Shown: in pieces, positions 36,045-45,721 of the stretch
Layout of the letters: each line of letters starts with the position of its first letter
Numbering within the stretch: the first letter of the stretch is position 1
DNA from: Pseudooctadecabacter jejudonensis
Lineage (GTDB): Bacteria > Pseudomonadota > Alphaproteobacteria > Rhodobacterales > Rhodobacteraceae
Assembly: GCF_900172275.1 (NCBI RefSeq)
Contig: NZ_FWFT01000002.1
Location: 186,001 to 250,000, forward strand
Length of the DNA stretch: 64,000 nt
Direction of reading: 5' to 3'
Notes under the pieces: model-generated
What the model saw: only the letters and a program-made list of their open reading frames with translations
What the model was told of the DNA's origin: nothing
Databases searched by the model: none
Program-made: the position numbers and the translations under genes

Positions 36045-36953
36045 TCATGCGTTGCCGTCTTTGAAATCGAGGCCCATTTCGGAATAACGTTCGGATTCTT
36101 CCAGCCAGTTCGGGCGCACTTTGACCTGTAGGAACAGGTGAACCTTACGCCCCAGAAATTCGCTCAACTCCTCTCGCGCGGCTTTGCTGACCGCCTTGAT
36201 CGTCTCGCCGCGGTTGCCCAGCACAATGCCTTTGTGACCATCGCGCGCGACGTAAACGATCTGATCAACCTTGGCGGATCCGTCTTTGCGTTCTTCCCAG
36301 TTTTCCGTCTCGACCGTCAGTTGATAGGGCAGTTCCTGATGCAGACGCAGGGTCAATTTCTCACGCGTCATTTCAGCTGCGATCATGCGCATGGGCAGAT
36401 CAGCGATCTGGTCTTCGGGATAAAGCCAGGGCTCCTCCGGCATCCGGTCCGCCAGCCACAGTCGCAAATCATGGGCACCATGGCCCTTTTCGGCAGAGAT
36501 AAGGAAGGTTTCTGCAAATGCGTAGCGGTCATTGAGGTCTTTGGTCAGCCCCAGCAAAACAGGCGCCTCTACTCGGTCGATCTTGTTGATCGCCAACGCG
36601 ATGGTGCGACCTGTGCCGACCTCGGCCAAACGGTCCAAAATCGCCTCGACGCCTTTGGTGATTCCACGGTGGGCCTCGATCATCAAAACCACCACATCCG
36701 CGTCGGCCACGCCGCCCCAAGCCGCCGCAACCATGGCCCGGTCCAACCTGCGTTTGGGTTGGAACAAGCCCGGCGTGTCGACGAACACAATCTGGCTGTC
36801 CCCCTCGATGGCGACACCGCGAATGCGCGCGCGCGTTGTTTGCACCTTGTGGGTCACGATGGAGACCTTTGCACCCACCATGCGGTTCAGCAGGGTGGAT
36901 TTGCCTGCGTTCGGCTCCCCGATGAGGGCCACGAAACCGGCGCGTTGGGTCAT
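36045..36953 (-). CDS. era: GTPase Era
   Basis: 302 residues. The Era G domain has [34 protein letters not shown] and NKID; the C-terminal KH domain has [49 protein letters not shown]. Era binds the 3' end of 16S rRNA and assists 30S maturation. Its ATG overlaps the rnc stop by four bases, giving coupled translation with RNase III. Confidence 0.97.
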   Translation of the reverse strand: MTQRAGFVALIGEPNAGKSTLLNRMVGAKVSIVTHKVQTTRARIRGVAIEGDSQIVFVDTPGLFQPKRRLDRAMVAAAWGGVADADVVVLMIEAHRGITKGVEAILDRLAEVGTGRTIALAINKIDRVEAPVLLGLTKDLNDRYAFAETFLISAEKGHGAHDLRLWLADRMPEEPWLYPEDQIADLPMRMIAAEMTREKLTLRLHQELPYQLTVETENWEERKDGSAKVDQIVYVARDGHKGIVLGNRGETIKAVSKAAREELSEFLGRKVHLFLQVKVRPNWLEESERYSEMGLDFKDGNA

Positions 36954-37639
36954 GATGTCTCTCCTTGCAGGCGCGCCAAAAGGGCGCGTGCGGCGGCCTG
37001 TTCGGCAGCGCGTTTGCTGGTGGCCTCGGCGCGGTCGCTGTCGCCGGTTTCAATCGTCACTTCGATGGTGAAAACGGGCGCGTGGTCTGGTCCGCTGCGG
37101 GCAACTTCTGTGTATTTGGGGGGCGGGTGCCCGTTGCCTTGCGCGAATTCCTGCAAAGCGGTCTTGGGGTCACGGGCGTCGTCTTTGACGTTGGTGATCC
37201 GGTCGCCCCACAAGGCCAGAACACGGTCGCGGGCCGCATCAAAGCCAGCGTCCAGATAGACAGCGGCGATGATCGCCTCCATCGCGTCGGCCAGCAGCGC
37301 CTCTTTGCGGCGCCCCCCTGTGAGCATCTCGGACCGGCCAAGTTTCAGCACAGCGCCCAGATCAATCTGGCGGGCGACATCGGCGCAGGCTTCTTTGCGA
37401 ACAAGAGCATTGAAACGCGGGGCGAGCAGACCTTCGGCGGCATTGGGATCGGCGTTCAGCAAGGCCTCGGAGATCACGAGGCCCAGCACACGGTCGCCCA
37501 AAAACTCAAGCCGCTGATTGTCGTCACGGTGGGGTGAGGACATGGACGAATGCGTCACCGCGCGGATCAGCAACGCGGGGGCCTTGAACGTGTGGCCTAG
37601 CCGCGCCTGAAAGTCACGCAATGGGCCTGACAGCTTCAC
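36950..37639 (-). CDS. rnc: Ribonuclease III
   Basis: 229 residues from GTG 37639, which overlaps the lepB stop. The catalytic signature [21 protein letters not shown] and a second acidic pair ([19 protein letters not shown]) are intact. A C-terminal double-stranded RNA-binding domain ([23 protein letters not shown]...[16 protein letters not shown]) follows. It processes rRNA precursors and structured mRNAs. Tight coupling to lepB and era is conserved. Confidence 0.97.
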   Translation of the reverse strand: MKLSGPLRDFQARLGHTFKAPALLIRAVTHSSMSSPHRDDNQRLEFLGDRVLGLVISEALLNADPNAAEGLLAPRFNALVRKEACADVARQIDLGAVLKLGRSEMLTGGRRKEALLADAMEAIIAAVYLDAGFDAARDRVLALWGDRITNVKDDARDPKTALQEFAQGNGHPPPKYTEVARSGPDHAPVFTIEVTIETGDSDRAEATSKRAAEQAAARALLARLQGETS

Positions 37640-38454
37640 TCGATCGCCTTGAAATAACGGTCAGACCGCCACGTCCAGAAGGCCAGAAGCGAGGTCCCAG
37701 AGGACGAGAACATGATGCGATCCGCACGGCCTACGATGTCCTCAAAGGGCACAAAGCCCACACCGCCAGCCGTTTGCGCACGGCGACTGTCGGAGGAGTT
37801 GTCGCGGTTGTCGCCCATAAAGAAATACTGGCCCTCAGGCACTGTAAAGATGCCCGTCGTATCAAGACGTCGGTCGCCCACATTCAGAACAGTGTATTGG
37901 CGACCATCGGGCAAGGTTTCCGTGAACCGTTGTTTCAGGCAATCTTCGCCGATGGGGACAGTTCCGTTGGAACAGGTTGGAAAGTTTGGCGGCTGGCCGC
38001 GGCGCACGAACGGTTCGGTGAACAGTCCAGCGGCCTGTTGGGGCACGATTTCCCCGTTCAGGATGATCTGGCCGTCTTGCATCTGTACGGTATCACCCGG
38101 CATCCCGATGAGACGTTTGATGAAATCACGACCCGTGACAGGGTGGCGGAACACCACGACGTCTCCACGCTCCGGCTCGGACCCCATCAAGCGATCATTG
38201 CCACCTTTGAACACGCCGCAGAAGTCTTCGGCGTCCACATCAATACCCAAGGCCGGAATGACAATCGACGGGCAGGACGCGTAAGAATAGCCGTAGGCCA
38301 TTTTGTTGACGAAGAGGAAATCACCGACCAGCAGCGTTTCTTTCATCGACCCCGAGGGGATCCAGAACGGCTGAAACAGGAAGGTCCGAAAGACGCCCGC
38401 GATCAACAGGGCGTAGACCACTGTTTTTATTGTCTCTTTAATCGATGCCCACAC
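37636..38454 (-). CDS. lepB: Signal peptidase I
   Basis: 272 residues from GTG 38454 (GAGG seven bases upstream). One N-terminal membrane segment ([17 protein letters not shown]) precedes the serine block [20 protein letters not shown] and the lysine block [26 protein letters not shown], forming the Ser-Lys dyad; [14 protein letters not shown] completes box E. It removes Sec and Tat signal peptides on the periplasmic face. Confidence 0.96.
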   Translation of the reverse strand: MWASIKETIKTVVYALLIAGVFRTFLFQPFWIPSGSMKETLLVGDFLFVNKMAYGYSYASCPSIVIPALGIDVDAEDFCGVFKGGNDRLMGSEPERGDVVVFRHPVTGRDFIKRLIGMPGDTVQMQDGQIILNGEIVPQQAAGLFTEPFVRRGQPPNFPTCSNGTVPIGEDCLKQRFTETLPDGRQYTVLNVGDRRLDTTGIFTVPEGQYFFMGDNRDNSSDSRRAQTAGGVGFVPFEDIVGRADRIMFSSSGTSLLAFWTWRSDRYFKAIE

Positions 38455-38518
38455 GGCGCGGCCTCATTCTTATGCTGGCTTAAAGGTCAGGGTTATGTGC
38501 GCGTGCGCGGGGGCCAAG

Positions 38519-38935
38519 TCAACCCGCTGTCTTGGCGCTGACGGGACGGGCTTCGATGACCACAAAGGCCTGTGCCCAAGGGTGATCGTCGGTCAATGTG
38601 ACGTGGATGATGGCCTCATGCCCTTGGGGCGTCATCTGATCCAGCCGATCCTTGGCCCAGCCGCTAACAGCCATCACCGGCTGACCTGTGTGCAGATTGC
38701 TAACGGCCATGTCTTTCCACGAAATTCCCATGCGTAGGCCCGTGCCCAACGCCTTTGAACAAGCCTCCTTCGCGGCCCAGCGTTTGGCATAGGTGCCCGC
38801 GATATCTTTGCGACGTTCCGCCTTGCGCTGTTCGGTGTCGGTGAACACGCGGTTGCGAAACCGGTCGCCAAAGCGGTCCAGCGTGCCTTGTATGCGGTCG
38901 ATGTTGGCCAGATCGGTGCCGATGCCAAGGATCAT
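38519..38935 (-). CDS. acpS: Holo-[acyl-carrier-protein] synthase
   Basis: 138 residues. [15 protein letters not shown] (metal-binding Asp8) and [15 protein letters not shown] (Glu) are the AcpS signatures. It transfers 4'-phosphopantetheine from CoA to apo-ACP. The start overlaps the stop of an upstream small exported protein gene (ATGA). Position before lepB-rnc-era is conserved in alphaproteobacteria. Confidence 0.95.
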   Translation of the reverse strand: MILGIGTDLANIDRIQGTLDRFGDRFRNRVFTDTEQRKAERRKDIAGTYAKRWAAKEACSKALGTGLRMGISWKDMAVSNLHTGQPVMAVSGWAKDRLDQMTPQGHEAIIHVTLTDDHPWAQAFVVIEARPVSAKTAG

Positions 38936-39387
38936 TCGTTGCCCAGTTCCTGTGTCACACTCACGTCGCCTGTCGCCTGATTGACGGTGATCGTCAACAA
39001 GGTGGAGTTTTGAAAGCTCTGTTCGGGCAGGTAGATGATCGCGGGGATCTGAAAGATCAGGCCGCGGGCGGGGTCATAATCGGCGGTTAACTCTTCGAAT
39101 ATCATTCCCGCGTAACCCAGCCCGTCATCAAGGCCCACAACCGTACAGGTCCGCCCCCCGACTTCGTCATAGGGCGGGTGCAGGATCAGCAGGTAAAACG
39201 CGGCGGCTGCGGGTTCGATCGTGTCCAGCAAGGCCACCCGCACGGCGCCATTGGAAAAGGTCGCACTGTAATCTTCCCAAGGTTCAACAACGGCATCGGC
39301 GCGGGCCTGCCAATCACACGGGGCGGCCAACTGGGCCGTGGCCGCGCCTGCGCATAGGGTCAACAGTCCGGTCAAAAGCCAACGCAT
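38932..39387 (-). CDS. Small exported protein of unknown function
   Basis: 151 residues with a signal peptide ([17 protein letters not shown], cleavage near 18). The mature part, two cysteines apart from the signal, includes [50 protein letters not shown] and [24 protein letters not shown] do not recognise the family. Its stop overlaps the acpS start, so it is translated with acpS; a functional link is not evident. Confidence 0.7.
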   Translation of the reverse strand: MRWLLTGLLTLCAGAATAQLAAPCDWQARADAVVEPWEDYSATFSNGAVRVALLDTIEPAAAAFYLLILHPPYDEVGGRTCTVVGLDDGLGYAGMIFEELTADYDPARGLIFQIPAIIYLPEQSFQNSTLLTITVNQATGDVSVTQELGNE

Positions 39388-39401
39388 GGAACACCTTTAG
39401 A

Positions 39402-39707
39402 TCAATCAATGGTGTCGATATCATACACTTTGATGGCCTCCGCACCACCACACATCGCCACAAGCCGCGCGCCCAGCGCGCGATGACGGGCGTCTTGCGC
39501 ATATGTGGCAAGGGCGCGGGCGGTCGCAAAGGTGCACACAAACCCGTAGGACGCCTCGGATGATTTGCCTTCCGCGTCAATGTTTGGGCCGTGGGAAAAT
39601 TCCAGAAATCCATCGATTTGCCCCACCAGATCAGCCAAACCCGTCATGATACTGCGCAGTTCTTCGGGATCATCGCAGGGGTCGAAATAGACGGCGTGAA
39701 GGATCAT
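39402..39707 (-). CDS. Dabb-family (stress-responsive alpha/beta barrel) protein
   Basis: 101 residues. The start MILHAVYFDPCDDPEELRSIMTGLADLVGQIDGFLEFSHGPNID and SYGFVCTFATARALATYAQDARHRAL follow the Dabb ferredoxin-like fold (H-V-FK...L..L...I.G......G....D.....HP.H). Family members are dimeric; some are cyclases or stress proteins, most are uncharacterised. No partner enzyme is adjacent. Confidence 0.8.
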   Translation of the reverse strand: MILHAVYFDPCDDPEELRSIMTGLADLVGQIDGFLEFSHGPNIDAEGKSSEASYGFVCTFATARALATYAQDARHRALGARLVAMCGGAEAIKVYDIDTID

Positions 39708-39728
39708 GTTCGGGGCCTTTGCGAAAAT

Positions 39729-40205
39729 TCAGGTTTCATGCAAACGATACAAATGCAGCACACGGTCTGCATCTACACCACCCGCATACTCAAAACACCC
39801 GCCGCAGGCCGCGTGAAAATCGGGCAGGGTCATCTGCGGAAAGCGGAACATCTGGTCGTCGATCTGATGCTGTTGAGCCCCGAAAACAACACGGGAAATC
39901 CCAGCCCAGCGCATTGCGGCCAAACACATCTCACACGGCTGACACGATGACAGCAATGTGCAGCCCGCCAAATCCCGCGTGCCAAGGGCGGCAGCGGCTT
40001 TGCCGATCGTCACGACCTCGGCGTGGCGGGTCGGGTCGTTGTCCTTAATGGCGGTGTTGCGCCCCCGCGTGACCTCTGCCCCGTCTTTGAGGATCGCAGC
40101 CGTGAAGGCAGGCTTACCCTCATCCGCGCCGATCTGCGCGGCCCAGGTGTTAATCTCCGTCATAATGTGACGTTCAAGGTCGGTGGGAGTGATCGTGTTG
40201 GTCAT
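39729..40205 (-). CDS. Nucleoside/cytidine deaminase family protein
   Basis: 158 residues from ATG 40205. Zinc site residues are HAE (TRHAEVVTIGKA) and PCEMC (SSCQPCEMCLAAM), with the glutamate of HAE as proton shuttle. The spacing and FGAQQHQIDDQMF region resemble guanine deaminase or tRNA-type deaminases of the CDA superfamily. The substrate (guanine, cytosine or a modified base) is undecided. It starts 26 bases after the pdxJ stop and is probably co-transcribed. Confidence 0.83.
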   Translation of the reverse strand: MTNTITPTDLERHIMTEINTWAAQIGADEGKPAFTAAILKDGAEVTRGRNTAIKDNDPTRHAEVVTIGKAAAALGTRDLAGCTLLSSCQPCEMCLAAMRWAGISRVVFGAQQHQIDDQMFRFPQMTLPDFHAACGGCFEYAGGVDADRVLHLYRLHET

Positions 40206-40230
40206 GGGCAGGAGATAGCCCGCCAGATGA

Positions 40231-40974
40231 TCAAATCGACCGAGCCTCATCCATCAGGCGGCGCATTTCGGCCATGGCATCGGGCAAGCCCCGAAAGATC
40301 GCTTCGCCGATCAGGAAATGGCCGATGTTCAGCTCCATCACCTCAGGAAAGGCGGCGACGGGTTTGACCGTGTCATAGGTCAGCCCGTGGCCCGCGTGCA
40401 CCTCAAGCCCAAGGGAATGGGCATAGGCGGACATCAGACGCATCTTTTCAAGCTCTGCATCGCGGGTCGCGAAATCGCCCTCGGAATGGGCGTCGCAATA
40501 GGCGCCGGTGTGCAATTCAATCACCTGCGCGCCGATGCGCGCGGCGGCATCGATCTGGCGACGATCGGCGGCGATAAAGATCGACACGCGGCACCCTGCC
40601 TCACGCAGGGGGGCAATGTAATGGGCCAGCGCGTTTTCCTCCCGCGCGACCTCAAGCCCGCCTTCTGTCGTCCTCTCCTCGCGCTTTTCGGGGACGATAC
40701 AGACCGCGTGGGGCTTATGACGCAGGGCGATTTGCTGCATTTCGGCCGTCGCTGCCATTTCAAAATTCAACGGCACCGTCAGGGTGTCCATCAACGCATC
40801 AATGTCCGTATCGGTGATGTGGCGACGGTCCTCGCGCAAGTGGGCGGTGATTCCATCGGCCCCGGCCTGTTCCGCCAGTTTGGCCGCACGCACCGGATCC
40901 GGCGTATTGCCACCGCGCGCATTGCGGACGGTTGCGACGTGGTCAATGTTCACACCCAGACGTAAATTGGACAT
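40231..40974 (-). CDS. pdxJ: Pyridoxine 5'-phosphate synthase
   Basis: 247 residues. [33 protein letters not shown] and [15 protein letters not shown] are the conserved TIM-barrel segments. It condenses 1-deoxyxylulose 5-phosphate with 3-amino-2-oxopropyl phosphate in the DXP-dependent vitamin B6 route. The run rsh-DUF2062-pdxJ before acpS is typical of Rhodobacterales. Confidence 0.97.
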   Translation of the reverse strand: MSNLRLGVNIDHVATVRNARGGNTPDPVRAAKLAEQAGADGITAHLREDRRHITDTDIDALMDTLTVPLNFEMAATAEMQQIALRHKPHAVCIVPEKREERTTEGGLEVAREENALAHYIAPLREAGCRVSIFIAADRRQIDAAARIGAQVIELHTGAYCDAHSEGDFATRDAELEKMRLMSAYAHSLGLEVHAGHGLTYDTVKPVAAFPEVMELNIGHFLIGEAIFRGLPDAMAEMRRLMDEARSI

Positions 40975-41008
40975 AGATCAGCCCTCCTTCTGGACTGATA
41001 CTAGCACG

Positions 41009-41665
41009 CTAATCCGCGCCGTCAGCCGGATTCTTCAACTGCGCCAATTTTTCGCGCAAAATCTTGCGGCGACGGTTCTGGTAGGCACGGATGACAGGAA
41101 CAGAGAGGTAGTAACAGACCGAGGCAGTGACGATGCCAGGTATGATGCCGCCGACCATATAAGGGTAAAACACTTCGTCGTAGAACTGCGACAGGCCGCG
41201 CCAATCCATCTTTTCGTGCGTGAAGATGGCCATGAAGTTGTGCCAAAGATCCTCAAACGCGTTGCCAAATTGGCAGCCGATGCCGCACACGCCCCGCTGG
41301 CCGCCTTCGATCAGATCCCGGTCCAGCCGTGTGCCAAGCAGCCAATGCCCCGTCGCCAAGGCCGACCATGCGATGGGAAGATACGTCAGGGGATTGCCAA
41401 AAAACGTGGCCATCAAGGACGCAAGGATATTGCCCCGCATAAGTTTCGCCGTGCCCGCTGCGATAAAGAAATGCAGACCATAAAACGGGGTGAAGGACGC
41501 GAAAACACCGGCCCAAATGCCGCGTGCGATCTTTTCAGGGGTATCGGGCAAACGCCGCACACGGTGTTTGACGTATTGCGCCGCACGGCCCCACCCGCCC
41601 CGCGGCCAGAGTAATTCCAGCGTAGCCCGCCAAAGGGGGCGTCTGTCTCTGCGTCGAAAGACCAC
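41009..41665 (-). CDS. DUF2062 membrane protein
   Basis: 218 residues from GTG 41665. The N-terminal VFRRRDRRPLWRATLELLWPRGGWGRAAQYVKHRVRRLPDTPEKIARGIWAGVF and SFTPFYGLHFFIAAGTAKLMRGNILASLMATFFGNPLTYLP are DUF2062 marks. About three to four membrane helices with a basic C-terminus (RAYQNRRRKILREKLAQLKN). Function unknown. It lies between rsh and pdxJ. Confidence 0.88.
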   Translation of the reverse strand: MVFRRRDRRPLWRATLELLWPRGGWGRAAQYVKHRVRRLPDTPEKIARGIWAGVFASFTPFYGLHFFIAAGTAKLMRGNILASLMATFFGNPLTYLPIAWSALATGHWLLGTRLDRDLIEGGQRGVCGIGCQFGNAFEDLWHNFMAIFTHEKMDWRGLSQFYDEVFYPYMVGGIIPGIVTASVCYYLSVPVIRAYQNRRRKILREKLAQLKNPADGAD

Positions 41666-41738
41666 CTGTTGTCCGTTCCTGCCCTATCTTGGCCCCGTGA
41701 TGGACCCTGTAATTGAACCCGTGACGGCCCGCGCAAAT

Positions 41739-43874
41739 TTACGAGCCGCGCTGCACCTGCCCTGCGCGATCCGGGTCTCTATGACGTTCGATTGTGGCAA
41801 CATTACTGTCCGCCTCGAGCGCCGTCATGACGATGTGCATATGTTCTACGTCCCGCAGGTCAACCTCGATCAGCAATCTGTAGTAATCGGGTTTACGATC
41901 AATGAACTGCAAGTCCGAGATATTGGCGTCGTTCTCACCAATCAAGGTGCAGATGCGACCAAGCACACCGGCGTCGTTCGTAATGGTCAGATCCAACGTG
42001 ATCGTATTGGACGCCGAATGCGTGCCTTCCTGCCAATGCAGATCAATCCAGCGTTCGGTTTGGTCCTCAAGTTCGGCCAGAACGTCGCAATCGATGGCGT
42101 GAACCACCACACCCTGACCCCGATAGGTGATGCCGACGATCCTCTCGCCGGGGATAGGTTGGCAACATTGCGCACGGCGGTGATGCTGATCGGCGCTTAG
42201 GCCGATGACCGCGCGGCGGGCCTCAATCTCGGCGCCTGCGTGTTTCACAAGATCGGGGTAGATGGCAGAGACCACATCGCGCGATGAAATCTCGGCAGCG
42301 CCGACGCGTTCCAGCAAATCATCGACATTGCCAAGACCTAAGGATTTTCCGGCGGTGCGCAGGGCTTTGTCCGTTGGCTTGCGATCAATGTTCTCAAAGG
42401 ACACGCGGACCAATTCTCGACCTAGTTTGATGAACCGTTCGCGGTCTTCTTCGCGCAAGGCACGCCGAATGGCAGTTTTCGCGCGGCCGGTGACGGCCAT
42501 GTCGATCCACGTGACCTGCGGCGTCTGGCCCTCGGCGGTGATGACCTCAACCGATTGGCCATTCTTCAGCCGCGTCCACAGCGGCACGCGCAGTCCGTCG
42601 ACCTTGGCCCCGACACAGGCATGGCCAATCCGGGTGTGGATCGCATAGGCAAAATCAATGGGCGTCGCCCCGCGGGGCAGTTTGATCACGTCGCCCTTGG
42701 GGGTGAAGCAGAACACCTGGTCCTGATACATCTCCAACTTGACCATATCGAGGAACGTGTTGTCGTCGTCGTCCTCATCAATACGGTCGGTCAGCTGGGC
42801 AATCCAGCGTGCTGGGTCCACCGCAAAGCGGTTTTCGGTGCGGATCCCGTCACGGTAAGACCAATGTGCGGCCACCCCTGCCTCGGCCACTTCGTGCATC
42901 TCAACGGTGCGGATCTGCACCTCTACCCGTTTGCCGTCGCGCCCCGACACGGTGGTGTGCAGGCTGCGGTAGCCGTTCGATTTCGGCTGGCTGATGTAAT
43001 CCTTGAACCGACCCGGCACAGCGAACCACCGTTGATGGATTGCGCCGAGGGCAGCATAGCAATCGGCCTCAGACTGGGTGATAATGCGGAAGCCGTAGAT
43101 GTCAGACAGGCGGCTGAACCCCTGCTGCTTTTCCTGCATCTTGCGCCAGATCGAATAGGGCTTTTTCGCGCGGCCATAAATGTCGGCGGCGATATCGGCC
43201 TTGTCCAACTCGTGTTCCATATCGGCAGTGATCTTTTCGACCACATCGCCCGTTTCACGCTGCAAGGTAATGAAGCGGCGGATGATGGAATTGCGACCCT
43301 CGGGGTTGAGGACGCGGAACGCCAGATCCTCCAACTCCTCACGCATCCATTGCATCCCCATCCGGCCCGCAAGCGGCGCGTAGATGTCCATCGTCTCACG
43401 CGCTTTTTGGGCCTGCTTTTCGGGACGCATGGACTTGATCGTGCGCATGTTGTGCAAACGGTCTGCCAGCTTCACCAGCGTGACCCGCAGATCGCGGGAC
43501 GTCGCCATGAACAACTTGCGAAAGTTTTCGGCCTGCTTGGTCTCGGTCGAACTCAGCTGCAGGTTGGTCAGCTTTGTGACACCGTCCACCAACTCCGCGA
43601 TTTCGCGGCTGAACCGCGCTTCGACATCTGTGAAGGACGCCTTGGTGTCTTCAATCGTGTCGTGCAACAGGGCGGTGATCAGGGTGGCGTCATCCATCTG
43701 CTGTTCGGCCAGAATGCCGGCCACAGCGATCGGATGGGTGAAATAGGGCTCACCTGAATGACGGAACTGGCCGTCATGCATGTCTGCGCCGAACACGAAC
43801 GCATCTGCGATCATGTCGGCGTTGGTTTTTGGATTGTAGGTGCGAACCAGCGCGATCAGGTCATCTGCTGTCAT
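41739..43874 (-). CDS. rsh: Bifunctional (p)ppGpp synthetase/hydrolase
   Basis: 711 residues. HD hydrolase domain with HDTIED at 71-76, synthetase domain with YSIWRKMQEKQQGFSRLSDIYGFRIIT and SEADCYAALGAIHQRW, a TGS domain (VFCFTPKGDVIKLPRGATPIDFAYAIHTRIGHACVGAKVDG) and a C-terminal ACT domain (GVLGRICTLIGENDANISDLQF). Both catalytic sites look intact, as expected for the single Rsh of alphaproteobacteria. Downstream of rpoZ. Confidence 0.97.
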   Translation of the reverse strand: MTADDLIALVRTYNPKTNADMIADAFVFGADMHDGQFRHSGEPYFTHPIAVAGILAEQQMDDATLITALLHDTIEDTKASFTDVEARFSREIAELVDGVTKLTNLQLSSTETKQAENFRKLFMATSRDLRVTLVKLADRLHNMRTIKSMRPEKQAQKARETMDIYAPLAGRMGMQWMREELEDLAFRVLNPEGRNSIIRRFITLQRETGDVVEKITADMEHELDKADIAADIYGRAKKPYSIWRKMQEKQQGFSRLSDIYGFRIITQSEADCYAALGAIHQRWFAVPGRFKDYISQPKSNGYRSLHTTVSGRDGKRVEVQIRTVEMHEVAEAGVAAHWSYRDGIRTENRFAVDPARWIAQLTDRIDEDDDDNTFLDMVKLEMYQDQVFCFTPKGDVIKLPRGATPIDFAYAIHTRIGHACVGAKVDGLRVPLWTRLKNGQSVEVITAEGQTPQVTWIDMAVTGRAKTAIRRALREEDRERFIKLGRELVRVSFENIDRKPTDKALRTAGKSLGLGNVDDLLERVGAAEISSRDVVSAIYPDLVKHAGAEIEARRAVIGLSADQHHRRAQCCQPIPGERIVGITYRGQGVVVHAIDCDVLAELEDQTERWIDLHWQEGTHSASNTITLDLTITNDAGVLGRICTLIGENDANISDLQFIDRKPDYYRLLIEVDLRDVEHMHIVMTALEADSNVATIERHRDPDRAGQVQRGS

Positions 43875-43904
43875 GCTGGTTCGATCTGCCTATCTGCTGC
43901 GCGC

Positions 43905-44267
43905 TTACTTCTGGCCTTGGGCTTCCATCAAAGCCCGCAGAAGTTTCTCTTCGCTCATGTCATCATCGGCGGGCTTGTCCGCTTCGGGCGATCCGCCACC
44001 CATCAGCAGGGCCATCGAATCCTCTTCAGGTTCGTCCACCTCAATCTGGGTCTGGTTGGCCTCAATCACGCGTTCCCGCAGATCGTCCGCCGTCTGGGTT
44101 TCATCGGCAATCTCACGCAGGGCAACAACGGGATTTTTGTCGTTGTCACGGTTGACGGTCAACGCGCCACCGGCAGAGATTTCGCGCGCACGGTGTGCGG
44201 CAAGCATCACGAGTTCGAAACGGTTTGGAACCTTGTCAACGCAGTCTTCAACGGTCACGCGGGCCAT
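43905..44267 (-). CDS. rpoZ: RNA polymerase omega subunit
   Basis: 120 residues. [33 protein letters not shown] is the omega signature; the acidic C-terminal tail is variable. Omega stabilises the beta-prime subunit and forms one ppGpp site on polymerase, so placement before rsh is functionally apt. A TATTAT hexamer about 60 bases upstream on the minus strand may be its -10 element. Confidence 0.96.
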   Translation of the reverse strand: MARVTVEDCVDKVPNRFELVMLAAHRAREISAGGALTVNRDNDKNPVVALREIADETQTADDLRERVIEANQTQIEVDEPEEDSMALLMGGGSPEADKPADDDMSEEKLLRALMEAQGQK

Positions 44268-44360
44268 GGATGCTCCAATCTATCAATCCATCAGGGGGTA
44301 TGAACGGGCGTCATAAAGGCTTGACACCTATAATACAACCCGATTCCGGCGTTTGTTTGA

Positions 44361-44945
44361 TCAGCTGAGGCGGCGCACGCTGGCCAGATCGGACGCAGAA
44401 CAAGCGTCGCGCATTTGCCGTACGGTTTGCCCCAAGACCGGATGCCTCCAATCAGGGGCCACGTCAGCCAAAGGCACGAGGACAAAGGCACGATCTTGCA
44501 GGCGCGGATGCGGCAAGATCAGCTGATCCGGCGGGCGCACCATCTGTTCCTCAAGCGCAAGCCCCCGCCAGTGATCATATGTCGTCCGGTCGGGTAAAAT
44601 CTGTCCCCCACAAGCGATCAGATCCAGATCAAGAGTGCGCTGCCCCCACCGCACAGCGCGCGTGCGGTCAAAATCCGCCTCGATCCGGTGCAGTTGGGCC
44701 AAAATTTCAGGGGCCGCCAAACCTGTCTTCAGGGTGCAGGCCGCGTTGACAAAATCAGGGCCCGCCCCCTCTGGAAAGGCAGGCGTCTGATACAAATGAC
44801 TGACCGAAAGGGGGCCGAACACCTCCTCCAATGCGCCCAATGCCGCCTGTAATGTCTGGGCGGGCGGACCTGCGCGCGTCGGGACATTGCCGCCAAGGGC
44901 AAGCAGCGTTATGTCGCCGATGTTGTCAGCTTCCCCTTGATGCAT
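44361..44945 (-). CDS. folK: 2-amino-4-hydroxy-6-hydroxymethyldihydropteridine pyrophosphokinase
   Basis: 194 residues from ATG 44945 (GGGA upstream). ALGGNVPTRAGPP, FVNAACTLKTGL, RWGQRTLDLDLIACGG and LPHPRLQDRAFVLVPLADVAPDWRHP are the HPPK signatures with the acidic pair for two magnesium ions. It transfers pyrophosphate from ATP to the pterin for folate synthesis. Divergent from the NYN gene. Confidence 0.95.
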   Translation of the reverse strand: MHQGEADNIGDITLLALGGNVPTRAGPPAQTLQAALGALEEVFGPLSVSHLYQTPAFPEGAGPDFVNAACTLKTGLAAPEILAQLHRIEADFDRTRAVRWGQRTLDLDLIACGGQILPDRTTYDHWRGLALEEQMVRPPDQLILPHPRLQDRAFVLVPLADVAPDWRHPVLGQTVRQMRDACSASDLASVRRLS

Positions 44946-45035
44946 TTGGTATTTCCCATATGTTCCGCGCGCTTGACCCAACCACTCACCCTTCTTTTCC
45001 CATTGGTCAGGCCTCTTTGAAAGGACATATTTGCT

Positions 45036-45608
45036 ATGTTTTATCGCGATGAGCGGCTTGCGCTCTTCATCGATGGATCAAACCTTTATGCGGCCGCCAA
45101 GGCGCTGGGTTTTGACATCGATTACAAACTGTTGCGACAAGAATTTATGCGCCGCGGAAAAATGCTGCGGGCGTTCTATTACACAGCTCTTTTGGAAAAC
45201 GACGAATACTCGCCCATCCGTCCGCTTGTCGATTGGCTGAACTACAACGGGTTCACCATGGTCACGAAACCGGCCAAGGAATTCACCGATTCGATGGGCC
45301 GCCGGAAAATCAAAGGCAACATGGATATCGAACTGGCCGTGGATGCCATGGAATTGGCCCCCCATGTGGATCACATCGTGATTTTCAGCGGCGATGGTGA
45401 TTTCCGCCCGCTGATCGAAAGCGTGCAGCGTCAAGGCGTACGGGTGTCCGTGGTGTCCACCATCCGCAGCCAACCCCCGATGATTGCAGACGAATTGCGC
45501 CGCCAATGCGACAACTTCATTGAACTGGATGAACTGCGCGATGTCATCGGTCGCCCGCCGCGTGAACCGCGTGCAGAAGAACCAGCGCTGGCCGACAGCC
45601 AAGACTAA
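45036..45608 (+). CDS. NYN-domain (LabA-like PIN-fold) protein
   Basis: 190 residues. Three acidic motifs of the NYN/PIN nuclease fold are visible: LFIDGSNLY, KGNMDIELAVDAM and IFSGDGDFRPL. Family members are putative metal-dependent RNases; cyanobacterial LabA affects circadian output, but RNA targets are generally unknown. The last ~25 residues are charged and low complexity. Monocistronic with its own terminator. Confidence 0.9.
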   Translation: MFYRDERLALFIDGSNLYAAAKALGFDIDYKLLRQEFMRRGKMLRAFYYTALLENDEYSPIRPLVDWLNYNGFTMVTKPAKEFTDSMGRRKIKGNMDIELAVDAMELAPHVDHIVIFSGDGDFRPLIESVQRQGVRVSVVSTIRSQPPMIADELRRQCDNFIELDELRDVIGRPPREPRAEEPALADSQD

Positions 45609-45610
45609 AA

Positions 45611-45643
45611 ATGAGGGCGTCCCTGATGGGGCGCCTTCTTTTT
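45611..45643 (+). terminator. Rho-independent terminator of the NYN gene
   Basis: An AGGGCGTCCC / GGGGCGCCTT stem (with wobble pairs) around TGAT is followed by CTTTTT, just after the stop at 45608. Confidence 0.8.
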
Positions 45644-45721
45644 ACGTGGCACAGGCACGCGGGCAACACTGGACCCCCGCCGCCGCCGCGCATAGGTTAT
45701 CCCCGAACGGAGACCTGACCC

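Noticed and set aside
44268-44360. Promoter TTGACA...TATAAT on the plus strand near 44319
   Set aside because: The two hexamers are only a few bases apart, far from the needed ~17, and no plus-strand gene follows closely.
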